A DNA stretch of 34,277 bases from an uncultured Alphaproteobacteria bacterium (GTDB lineage: Bacteria; Pseudomonadota; Alphaproteobacteria; Methylaequorales; Methylaequoraceae). Shown one piece after another: positions 1-7,872 of this stretch. The translations under genes were made by a program, and so were the position numbers. The notes below the pieces were generated by a model that did not search any database, had not been told where the DNA came from, and saw only the letters and a list, made by a program, of their open reading frames with translations. The DNA lies in assembly GCA_902530985.1 (NCBI GenBank), contig CACACI010000012.1:1-34277 (forward strand), given 5' to 3'. How positions within the stretch are numbered: position 1 is the first letter of the stretch; every line of letters starts with the position of its first letter.

Positions 1-1
1 T

Positions 2-520
2 ACCAAGGAAGGACAAAGTTTTTGGCTTTTCAACCCGCAAAAGTTAAAGAAAGAATTAGGAAATTTTAATGAAATTAAAAATTATAAATTTAATTTAGAA
101 TGGAATGGAGTTTTAGTTATAGAAATTGAAGAAGAAAAACCATTCATGAAATGGATTGAAGAAAATCGTAAAAACTATATAGATAAAAACGGGAACCTTC
201 TCAAACTTGATATCGAAAATTCTAATTTTAAAGTGATAAAACTTTATGGAAAAGCAGCAAATACTAATATAGCCAAATTAAATAAAACCTTATTAAATTA
301 TAAAAAAATTGTCCCTAAAATAAGCTCAATTAAATTTGAAAATAATATTGGATGGAAAATCAACTTTGATGATAATAATTGTATTTATCTTCCTCTAAAA
401 GAACTTGATAAATTATTAAATATATTTGAAAATATATCAAATTCAGAAATATATAATAAATTCAACCTTTTTGATTTAAGGGTGATAGGAAGAATTTACA
501 TGAGTAATAAAAAATGTTGA
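2..520 (+). CDS. ftsQ: Cell division protein FtsQ, C-terminal part (5' truncated)
   Basis: The reading frame is open from base 2, so the gene begins outside the window; 172 residues are visible. FtsQ is a single-pass inner-membrane divisome protein that links FtsA/FtsZ-side components to FtsB/FtsL and the septal wall enzymes. The visible part matches the end of the POTRA domain and the following beta domain: an N-terminal stretch with FWLF, then KPFMKW and a YIDKNGNLL segment (the family's 'lid..G' motif), ending with FDLRVIGRIY, which resembles the FtsQ 'DLR' end. The signal anchor is not in the window. An internal ATG at 146 gives a shorter frame but would cut the POTRA domain, so it is not the start. 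The stop overlaps the ftsA start by 7 bases, which suggests translational coupling. Identification rests on motifs and on position before ftsA. Confidence 0.85.
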   Translation, partial: TKEGQSFWLFNPQKLKKELGNFNEIKNYKFNLEWNGVLVIEIEEEKPFMKWIEENRKNYIDKNGNLLKLDIENSNFKVIKLYGKAANTNIAKLNKTLLNYKKIVPKISSIKFENNIGWKINFDDNNCIYLPLKELDKLLNIFENISNSEIYNKFNLFDLRVIGRIYMSNKKC

Positions 521-1737
521 AACTTATCTCAAACCAAAAAAAATATTGCGTGTTTGATATTGGTACTGACAAGGTCGCTTGTTTGATATTCAAAATTGAA
601 AAAAATAGGCCTTTTATTATTGGAATGGACCATCAAAAAAGTTGGGGTTTCTTTAACAATAATATTGTTGATGAAAAAAAACTCTCTAAAACTATTTCAA
701 AAGCCCTAAAAAAAAGCCTGCCCAAAAATATAAGTCAAAAAGATTTTATCTTTTTCAGTAATATTACTGATGCTAATTTAGTAACTAGAAAAAATTATAC
801 TGATTTAAACGCTGGCAAATTAGGAATATCTAAAAAAGATGTAAGAAAAATCTATAAAAAATCTATTATTGAATCTAAAGTAAAAGGTAAACACCTTATA
901 CACTCATATCCCATAAATTTTCGAATAAATGATAAGAAAGTAATAGATGATCCAGTAGGTGAAAAGTGTACAAAATTTGGTATATCATCACTTAATATTA
1001 TGGTGGATAGTCAATTACATCAAAAATTAAATAATTGTTTTAAAAGCCAGCAAATAGAAATAAAAAATTTTTTTGATACAGGACTGGCCTCAGCGTTAGC
1101 TAATTTAACTGACAATGAAAAAAATGAGGGTGTTGCATGCATTGACATCGGTTCAACATCATCAAAAGTAATAGTTTTCATTAATAATAAGGTTGTTTAT
1201 TCGAATACTATTCCTATTGGTGGAGAACATGTGACAAATGATATTTCTAAAGGATTAGAAATTTCAAAAGAATCCGCTGAACACGCCAAAATTATAAATG
1301 GGACTCTTGCTCTACCTTTTAATGAAAAAATCTCTATTAATTCCAATCAGAATGAAGATAAGGTTATAAGTAAAAATCTACTTTACGGAATCGTCAAGCC
1401 AAGATACGAAGAAATATTGGAAATTATAAGGGATTATATTTTTGATGATATTTATGCAAGGGTAAGTATTAAATCAATAGTGATTACTGGGGGTGCAAGC
1501 AAAATTTCAGGACTTTTAAAAATATCTGAGAGTATTCTAAATAGAAAAGTGAGAATCGGTAAAGTTTCTAATAAAGAAAGTTTTTTTTATAATAAACCTG
1601 AATTCAGTACTTTATTAGGATTAATTAAACTTGCTCGAGACAATAAGAAATATGAATACTCTAATGAACTAATAAAAGGGAATATATTTACTGTATTTGA
1701 TAAATTAGAAAATTGGATTGAAGAAAGTTACGCATAA
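514..1737 (+). CDS. ftsA: Cell division protein FtsA (actin-like membrane anchor for FtsZ)
   Basis: FtsA is an actin-fold ATPase that polymerises under the membrane, tethers FtsZ and recruits late divisome proteins. In this 407-residue protein I see the phosphate-1 motif FDIGTDKVA near residue 15, the phosphate-2 motif CIDIGSTSSK near residue 209, and the adenosine motif VITGGASKISG near residue 325. The C-terminus carries a short amphipathic helix ending NWIEESYA, the usual membrane-targeting sequence. It lies between ftsQ (7-base overlap) and lpxC (67-base gap). In most Alphaproteobacteria ftsZ sits directly after ftsA; here it does not, although the FtsZ partner is expected somewhere in the genome. 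The start is the ATG overlapping the ftsQ stop. The product call is secure. Confidence 0.95.
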   Translation: MLKLISNQKKYCVFDIGTDKVACLIFKIEKNRPFIIGMDHQKSWGFFNNNIVDEKKLSKTISKALKKSLPKNISQKDFIFFSNITDANLVTRKNYTDLNAGKLGISKKDVRKIYKKSIIESKVKGKHLIHSYPINFRINDKKVIDDPVGEKCTKFGISSLNIMVDSQLHQKLNNCFKSQQIEIKNFFDTGLASALANLTDNEKNEGVACIDIGSTSSKVIVFINNKVVYSNTIPIGGEHVTNDISKGLEISKESAEHAKIINGTLALPFNEKISINSNQNEDKVISKNLLYGIVKPRYEEILEIIRDYIFDDIYARVSIKSIVITGGASKISGLLKISESILNRKVRIGKVSNKESFFYNKPEFSTLLGLIKLARDNKKYEYSNELIKGNIFTVFDKLENWIEESYA

Positions 1738-1804
1738 TTATTGAAATAAATTGTAACTTATTGTGATTTGATTATTGCATGCTAATTTTGTAAAAAATTA
1801 ACTA

Positions 1805-2737
1805 ATGCTAGTTAAAAAAAAAGAAGTTAAAGAAAACAAGTTATTCGTAGACATCAAACTACCGAAGTTCTTGAGTGCCAGAAGGCAACAAACCCTTAAA
1901 AAATCTCTGAGTTTCAGTGGTATTGGTCTTCATACTGGAAATAAAGTTGATATGAAGCTATCACCAGCACCTCCAGAAACAGGAATTGTATTTAGAAAAA
2001 GAATAAAAAATAAATTATCCTATATTAAAGCAAATTATAAAAATGTTAAATCAACTAAACTTTGCACCATACTCTCTGACTCTGAAGGAAATAGTGTCTC
2101 TACCGTTGAACATATTCTTTCTGCACTTTATGCTTATGAAATTGACAATGTATACATCGATATAAATTCAAATGAAATACCAGTATATGATGGATCTTCA
2201 TTAGAATTTGTAAGAAAATTTGATGATATAGGACTTGAAGAACAAGATTCTTACAAGAAATTTATTAAAATTAAAAAGCATATCGAGGTCCTTGAAGATG
2301 GGAAATCTGCTAGGGTCTCTCCATTTGACAATACATTAATAACAACTGAAATTGAATACCCCCATAAGTTAATAGGTAAACAAACAATTTCTCTGATGTT
2401 AAACCCTAGTATATACCAGTCACAAGTTTGTAGCGCCAGAACTTTTGGTTTCTTAAAAGATGTAGAAAATTTAAGGAAATCTGGTTTAGCATTAGGTGGT
2501 AGTCTTTCCAATGCAATTGTATTAGACGAAACCAAAATACTTAATAAAGAAGGTCTCCGCTTTAGTGATGAGTTTGTTCGTCATAAATTACTAGATTTTA
2601 TTGGAGATATTTCTTTATCAGGTTTTAGAATCCTTGGATCCTTCTTTACTTCACATACAGGCCATTATCTTAACTGTAAACTTATAAATAAAATTTTTGA
2701 ATCTCCCGATAATTGGGAGTTAGTTTGTTCAAATTAA
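1805..2737 (+). CDS. lpxC: UDP-3-O-acyl-N-acetylglucosamine deacetylase LpxC
   Basis: LpxC is the zinc-dependent cytosolic deacetylase that commits UDP-sugar to lipid A synthesis, so this is a Gram-negative cell. Family signatures are all present: GIGLHTG near residue 39, VEHILSAL with catalytic Glu102 and zinc ligand His103, ARTFGF near 211, GLALGGSLSNAIV near 228, RHKLLDFIGD with ligands His260 and Asp264, and the catalytic His287 in THTGH-like context (TSHTGH). At 310 residues it is near family length but carries about 25 extra N-terminal residues before RRQQTLKK. An in-frame TTG at 1871 would give a more typical N-terminus. I kept the ATG at 1805 because neither start has a strong ribosome-binding site. 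It sits directly after ftsA where ftsZ would be expected, and before bamD. Confidence 0.95.
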   Translation: MLVKKKEVKENKLFVDIKLPKFLSARRQQTLKKSLSFSGIGLHTGNKVDMKLSPAPPETGIVFRKRIKNKLSYIKANYKNVKSTKLCTILSDSEGNSVSTVEHILSALYAYEIDNVYIDINSNEIPVYDGSSLEFVRKFDDIGLEEQDSYKKFIKIKKHIEVLEDGKSARVSPFDNTLITTEIEYPHKLIGKQTISLMLNPSIYQSQVCSARTFGFLKDVENLRKSGLALGGSLSNAIVLDETKILNKEGLRFSDEFVRHKLLDFIGDISLSGFRILGSFFTSHTGHYLNCKLINKIFESPDNWELVCSN

Positions 2738-2783
2738 AAAAAATATCTTTATAAATAATTAAAATCAATTAAGAATATTCAAC

Positions 2784-3611
2784 ATGAAAAAAAAAGTGTT
2801 GATATTCATACTTTGTTGCATTTTAAACTCATGTTCAACTAATGAAGAGATTAACAATAACTTTTCATCATACAGTGATGTAAGGCTTTACAATGAGGGT
2901 ATGAAAAAACTAAAACAAAGGAAATTTAATGAAGCTATAGATACTTTCACTGAACTGGAAATACAATACCCATATTCCCCATGGGCATCTAGAGGGCAAT
3001 TATTAACTGGTTTTACTCATTATACAGCAAATGAATATGATGAAGCTATCTTAAGTTTGAGCAAATTTATTGAATTAAACCCTAATCATAATTTAATACC
3101 CTATGCAATATATCTTAAAGCCTATTCATATTTTGAGAGAATGCCGGATATTAAGCTTGATCAAAAGTTTTCTGCAAGAGCATATGAAGAATTTTCAGAA
3201 CTTATAAACAGATACCCAAATTCAAAATATTCTAAAAAATCACAAAAACATATTAAAAAACTTAGAAATCATTTAGCAGCTAAAGAAATTAACGTAGGTA
3301 AATTCTATCAATCTGACGGAAACTATTTAGCAGCAATAAAAAGATACAAAACAATCCTTAAGGAATACAGAAAATCTACTTTGATACCCGAATCAATATA
3401 CAGATTAATTGAATCATATGTTTCACTTGGGTTGATGAAGCAATCATATTACCTGTACAAAATATTAGAGTATAATTTCCCTAAATCAAAATGGAAAATA
3501 GAAGGTACTACTTTAGTAAAGAAATATATGTTAAATAAAAATCTTAAAAAATACAAAAAAAGACAACTTGATTTAGAAAAATTACAATCAGCTGATTTTG
3601 ATTTGATTTAA
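2784..3611 (+). CDS. bamD: Outer-membrane assembly lipoprotein BamD (ComL family)
   Basis: BamD is the essential TPR lipoprotein of the BAM complex that folds beta-barrel proteins into the outer membrane. The start MKKKVLIFIL and lipobox LNSC (cysteine at residue 17) show a lipoprotein signal, with attachment to the outer membrane expected. The 275-residue chain has tetratricopeptide-like repeats such as YNEGMKKLKQRKFNEAI, YDEAILSLSKFIELNP, AYEEFSELINRYP and YLAAIKRYKTILKEY, matching the usual BamD layout. It follows lpxC by 46 bases and precedes recN by 2 bases, the standard alphaproteobacterial neighbourhood. The C-terminus is lysine-rich, in line with the base composition. No other family fits better. 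Confidence 0.93.
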   Translation: MKKKVLIFILCCILNSCSTNEEINNNFSSYSDVRLYNEGMKKLKQRKFNEAIDTFTELEIQYPYSPWASRGQLLTGFTHYTANEYDEAILSLSKFIELNPNHNLIPYAIYLKAYSYFERMPDIKLDQKFSARAYEEFSELINRYPNSKYSKKSQKHIKKLRNHLAAKEINVGKFYQSDGNYLAAIKRYKTILKEYRKSTLIPESIYRLIESYVSLGLMKQSYYLYKILEYNFPKSKWKIEGTTLVKKYMLNKNLKKYKKRQLDLEKLQSADFDLI

Positions 3612-3613
3612 TT

Positions 3614-5272
3614 ATGATTAGGCATTTATCTATCAATAATTTGATGTTAGTTGATAAAATTGAAATGGATATTGGTCTTGGCCTCTGCGTTTTAACAGGT
3701 GAAACTGGAGCTGGAAAGTCAATGATACTTGAATCCTTAGAATTAATTTCTGGTAGAAGAATTAAACCTAATTCAAGGCCAGACAGTGGAAAAAAAACTG
3801 TAATCACAGCATTAATTGATATTTCAGATTTTGAAGAAATAAAAGAACTTCTCACAAGACAAGAGATAAATTTTGAAGATGAAATAATTATTAAAAGAAT
3901 TATTGAAAGCGACGGTAAAAGTAAGGCCATCATTAATGATAATATTGTTGGTTTGAACACTCTAAAGGAAATATCAAATTATGTAATAGAAGTGCACAGT
4001 CAATTCTCTGAGCAAGGTCTTCTTGATAATTCAACTCATATAACAACTTTAGATGAATTTGGAGATTATAAAATAGAATTGAAGCAATTATCTAAAATGT
4101 GGAGAGAATATAAGGAAACTCAAAAACAATATATAGATGAAAACACTAAGTCTGAAAATATAAAAAATCAAATAGATGAATACACGCATGATTTAAAAGA
4201 ATTAAAATTGTTAAGTCCAAGAAAAGGTGAATTTTCTGAATTAGAGAAAAAAAGAAAGTTTTTAAAGAATTCAAGAAAAATTAGAGAAAATATAACCCAC
4301 GTCATTGATAATTTTTTAAGAGAAGAACCACCCGGAATAGAAAGTCTTATAACTAAAAATATTGTTATTTTAGATCAGATCAAAGGTTTGGTTGACAATG
4401 AAACTACAAAAGATATTGAAAAACTCAATTCAATTTCTCTTGAAATTTCAGAAATATCAAAGATGTTCGAAAACTTTTTAAGTAAAGAAAACGATGGAGA
4501 TTCTCTTGAAGAAATAGATGACAGAGTAACTTCCTACAAAAGAATTGCGCAGAAACATTCTATTAATGTTGACAACCTTGAAATCAAAATCAATGAGCTT
4601 GAAAGAGATATTAGATTAACTGAGGAAAGTAAACTCTCTCTTGAAAACTTAGCAAAGGAATTAAAAGTTAACCAAGAGAAATACAATACTATGTGCGAAA
4701 AGGTTTCAACAATTAGGAAGAGAAGTGCTGAGTTACTCGATAAGAAAATTAATACAGAGTTCCCTGATCTTAAGCTAGAAAATGCTAAATTCAAAACACT
4801 AATTCAGGAATGTGAACGAACAGAATTGGGTAAAGATAAAGTTGTTTTTAATATAAGGACAAATCCAAAATCAAAAATGGGTGAAATACGAAATATATCC
4901 TCAGGCGGTGAATTGTGTAGAATTGCATTAGCAATCAAAGTTACTGCAGAAAGAAATAATTCTTCTACAATGGTATTTGATGAAGTTGATAGTGGAATTG
5001 GAGGTGCTGTTTCAACAGCTGTTGGAGAAAGATTAAGAAAATTAGGAGAAAAAAGACAGGTTATGGTAGTCACTCATTCCCCTCAGGTAGCATCTTTAGG
5101 TGCAAGTCACTTTTTAGTTAAAAAAAGAATTTTAGAAAATAATATAGCTATTGAAGTCCAGAAAATTGAAGGTGAAGAAAAGACAACTGAAATAGCTAGG
5201 ATGTTATCGGGCAAGCAAATAACTCAAGAAGCAATTCAAGCGGCAAAAAAGTTGATGGAAAACTTTTTTTAA
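3614..5272 (+). CDS. recN: DNA repair protein RecN (SMC-like ATPase)
   Basis: RecN is an SMC-like ATPase that acts on double-strand breaks and sister-chromatid cohesion. This 552-residue protein has the Walker A motif GETGAGKS near residue 30, then a predicted coiled-coil middle (charged heptad-rich stretches about 170-390), then the ABC signature SSGGE followed by CRIALA, the Walker B segment FDEVDSGIGG, and the H-loop segment VVTHSPQVAS. It starts 2 bases after the bamD stop and probably shares its transcript. It ends 7 bases from the end of the convergent aminopeptidase gene. In many Alphaproteobacteria ligA follows recN; here it does not. No SOS box can be assigned because the gene lies inside an operon. 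Confidence 0.96.
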   Translation: MIRHLSINNLMLVDKIEMDIGLGLCVLTGETGAGKSMILESLELISGRRIKPNSRPDSGKKTVITALIDISDFEEIKELLTRQEINFEDEIIIKRIIESDGKSKAIINDNIVGLNTLKEISNYVIEVHSQFSEQGLLDNSTHITTLDEFGDYKIELKQLSKMWREYKETQKQYIDENTKSENIKNQIDEYTHDLKELKLLSPRKGEFSELEKKRKFLKNSRKIRENITHVIDNFLREEPPGIESLITKNIVILDQIKGLVDNETTKDIEKLNSISLEISEISKMFENFLSKENDGDSLEEIDDRVTSYKRIAQKHSINVDNLEIKINELERDIRLTEESKLSLENLAKELKVNQEKYNTMCEKVSTIRKRSAELLDKKINTEFPDLKLENAKFKTLIQECERTELGKDKVVFNIRTNPKSKMGEIRNISSGGELCRIALAIKVTAERNNSSTMVFDEVDSGIGGAVSTAVGERLRKLGEKRQVMVVTHSPQVASLGASHFLVKKRILENNIAIEVQKIEGEEKTTEIARMLSGKQITQEAIQAAKKLMENFF

Positions 5273-5279
5273 AACCCTC

Positions 5280-7016
5280 TTATATCTTTTCTGTTTTTTT
5301 TAAAAGCCATTCCCTAATGTCTCTTGGCAAAAACTTTGAAAGTTTCTGATAAATTTCTGAATGGTAAGAATCTACCCAAGCGCGCTGACTTTTTGTTAAA
5401 AAATTAACATTAATTAAATTCTTCTCGTATGGAAAAAGTGTTAAGTTTTCAAACTCTAAAAAATCATTATATTTTGACCTCTTAACTAAAAGTAGATTTT
5501 CAATTCTTATTCCATAATTCTTTTTTTTATAATAACCAGGTTCATTAGATAAAATCATACCTTCTTTTAATGCATGATTATTAAATCTTTTTGCAATAGA
5601 TTGAGGTCCTTCATGCACTCCAAGAAAACTCCCTACTCCATGTCCAGTTCCATGATTGTAGTCTAAACCACTCTGCCATAAATGATACCTTGCAACACTA
5701 TCAATTTGATTGCCTTTTGTCCCTACTGGAAATTTAACCATTGCAAGATTTATATGACCAATTAAAACTTTTGTATAGTTTGATATTAATTCTTTTTTAG
5801 GTTTCTTTTTCCCTAAATATATTGTCCTAGTTACGTCTGTTGTAGCACCAAAATATTGTCCACCTGAGTCACAAAGATACAAGTGACCTTTAGCTAATTT
5901 TTTGCTTACTTTTGAAGGGATATAATGAATAATAGATGCGTTTGCTCCTGTTGCAGATATAGTTGGAAAACTTAATGAGAAAAAATTTTTGTTTTCTTTT
6001 CTAAATTCTTCTAATTTCTTAGCCACATTATATTCTGTGAGTTTAGAACTAAATTTTTGATTCTCTAACCAATAAAAATATTTTACTAAACACACACCAT
6101 CCCATACATGAGCCCCTTTTGCATGTTGAATCTCCACATAATTCTTTTGGCTTTTTTTAATTTTGCATGGATCCGTTATCATAGTTGGTTTAAACCCATT
6201 AGAAATCATTAAGTCATAAAAATAGTATGAAGTCATATCATCCATAAATATCTTGTTTTTTTTTGATAATTTAAGAATCTCTTTTTCAAAATATTCAGAT
6301 TTATAGATTTTAACTTCGTCACCTTTAATACCTTTTTTAGGTACCTTTTCTATATCTACAAAGAATTTAATCTTTGATTTTGATACAATGGCTCTAGAAA
6401 AAACAATTGGGGTATATGGTAAATCATATCCCCTAATATTTAATAACCAACACACAGACTCTGGGGATGTAATAATAAAAATATGATCTTTTTTATCAGT
6501 TATGATTTTCTTCTTTTTATCTTTAGTACTCTCTCCTGACATTGTCTGTTTAATAAAAAAAAACTTTTTATAAATTATTTCCGGTCTATTATCCCAGATT
6601 TCATCAATTATATTTTCTTTATCATTTCTGATTTTAAGAGAATTAATATTAGAAATTTTAATTAGTTTTTTAATAAAACTTATTGAAAAGATCCTGAAAT
6701 CAACTAGGAGTTGTTTTTTTTGAATTTTTTTTTTAAGGAATGTAAAGAAATCAATTAAACCTATATCTACAATTTCAAAATCTTTGTCTATTTCTTTTTC
6801 TGCCTGTAATAGATATCTACCATCTGTGAAAAAGAATTTTTTACTTTCTGATATCAGTGCCAACCCATTAGACCCAGAAAAATTAGTAATATACTTTAGT
6901 CTCATATTTCTATTTGGAGTGTATTCATTCAAAAATTCATCAAAAGTGGATATCAAATAAAAATCACATTTTTTTTCTTTAAGTTTTTTTAATAATCGAT
7001 TTAAATTAACACTCAC
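5280..7016 (-). CDS. X-Pro aminopeptidase (M24B metallopeptidase, long form)
   Basis: This 578-residue protein matches the long, three-domain X-Pro aminopeptidases, which remove an N-terminal residue before proline using two metal ions. Two creatinase-like N-terminal domains (about 1-300) precede the pita-bread catalytic domain. Metal ligands are visible: two Asp in CDSGGQYFGATTDVTRT, His in HGTGHGVG, Glu in SNEPGYY and Glu in IRIENLLLV. The end (AWVDSYHSEIYQ) matches the short C-terminal domain of the long form. The start is a GTG 1 base after the prmA stop; no ATG fits the frame there. It is the last gene of the metF-metH1-metH2-uvrD-prmA run. The role is most likely turnover of proline-containing peptides in the cytoplasm; no signal peptide was seen. 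Confidence 0.9.
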   Translation of the reverse strand: MSVNLNRLLKKLKEKKCDFYLISTFDEFLNEYTPNRNMRLKYITNFSGSNGLALISESKKFFFTDGRYLLQAEKEIDKDFEIVDIGLIDFFTFLKKKIQKKQLLVDFRIFSISFIKKLIKISNINSLKIRNDKENIIDEIWDNRPEIIYKKFFFIKQTMSGESTKDKKKKIITDKKDHIFIITSPESVCWLLNIRGYDLPYTPIVFSRAIVSKSKIKFFVDIEKVPKKGIKGDEVKIYKSEYFEKEILKLSKKNKIFMDDMTSYYFYDLMISNGFKPTMITDPCKIKKSQKNYVEIQHAKGAHVWDGVCLVKYFYWLENQKFSSKLTEYNVAKKLEEFRKENKNFFSLSFPTISATGANASIIHYIPSKVSKKLAKGHLYLCDSGGQYFGATTDVTRTIYLGKKKPKKELISNYTKVLIGHINLAMVKFPVGTKGNQIDSVARYHLWQSGLDYNHGTGHGVGSFLGVHEGPQSIAKRFNNHALKEGMILSNEPGYYKKKNYGIRIENLLLVKRSKYNDFLEFENLTLFPYEKNLINVNFLTKSQRAWVDSYHSEIYQKLSKFLPRDIREWLLKKTEKI

Positions 7017-7017
7017 A

Positions 7018-7872
7018 TCAAAAACCTTTTTTTTTGAAAATTAGAGAAACCCAGTTACGACTATAGGTTTTTTTTATTAATTTTAAATTAAATTTATCAA
7101 ATAGACTAGTTATATCATTTACTTGAGTACCTAATATTCCAGAAATTATTAGAAACCCATTTTTCTTTAACCTTAAATAATAATCTTTAACAAGTTTTTT
7201 ATGAGAATTAAGTAATATATTTGAAGCTATTAAATCAAACTTTCTACTCAACAAATATTTATTTTTGAATCCTTCATTGATTTGAAAAAAAATATTATTT
7301 AACTGATTATTTTTCATATTATAAAAAAAACATTCTTTTGTCTTTGAATCAATATCTGTTGCCAAAATTTGCATTTTAGTCATTTCTCTTAATACAAATG
7401 CTAAAATTCCAGACCCTGTTCCTAAATCTAAAATCTCATAACAAGAAAATCTCTTTAATATGAATTCTAGATTTTTTAAAGCCAAAAATGTCGACTCATG
7501 AGTCCCTGTTCCAAAAGCCGTAGATGCAGGTATAATAAGATTAAATTTTTTTTTTTTTTTAGGTTCAGTAAGTCCCTGGGAAATTGAAAAAAAATCAGAT
7601 TCTATTTCTTTATCATCCTCAACATTCTTTAAAATCCAGTTTTTTTCTAAAACATCTGTAATCTCATATGAAAGAAATTCTTTTTTTATTTTTCTTAAAA
7701 AAATATCATCAATTTTTGAATTTTCTAACCATAACTCTACATCTATATAATTCCCATTAGGAAAAATTGCGATATTATCGTAATTCTCCAATAAAAAAGA
7801 TAATCTTTTATTATCAAGTTTTTTTATTGTTGATGATATTTTCTTCAAAATAATTTTATATTTTGGTAACAA
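7018..7872 (-). CDS. prmA: Ribosomal protein L11 methyltransferase PrmA
   Basis: PrmA uses S-adenosylmethionine to methylate ribosomal protein L11. The 284-residue product has the family motif TAFGTGTHEST before the SAM-binding domain, then motif I LDLGTGSGILAF, the acidic ATDID after strand 2, and SNILLNSHKKL, which resembles the family NIL motif. The proposed start is TTG inside the end of uvrD (17-base overlap); no ATG lies near the expected N-terminus, so the exact start is uncertain. The gene contains an uninterrupted run of 15 adenines on the coding strand (plus-strand T run 7546-7560) encoding five lysines just before the catalytic half. The frame is intact across it. The N-terminal substrate-recognition domain is lysine-rich and divergent. 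Confidence 0.88.
   Translation of the reverse strand: MLPKYKIILKKISSTIKKLDNKRLSFLLENYDNIAIFPNGNYIDVELWLENSKIDDIFLRKIKKEFLSYEITDVLEKNWILKNVEDDKEIESDFFSISQGLTEPKKKKKFNLIIPASTAFGTGTHESTFLALKNLEFILKRFSCYEILDLGTGSGILAFVLREMTKMQILATDIDSKTKECFFYNMKNNQLNNIFFQINEGFKNKYLLSRKFDLIASNILLNSHKKLVKDYYLRLKKNGFLIISGILGTQVNDITSLFDKFNLKLIKKTYSRNWVSLIFKKKGF

Noticed and set aside
2703-2719. Hairpin CTCCC/GGGAG at the end of lpxC as a terminator
   Set aside because: It lies within coding sequence, the stem is short, and no T run follows directly; bamD downstream probably shares the transcript.
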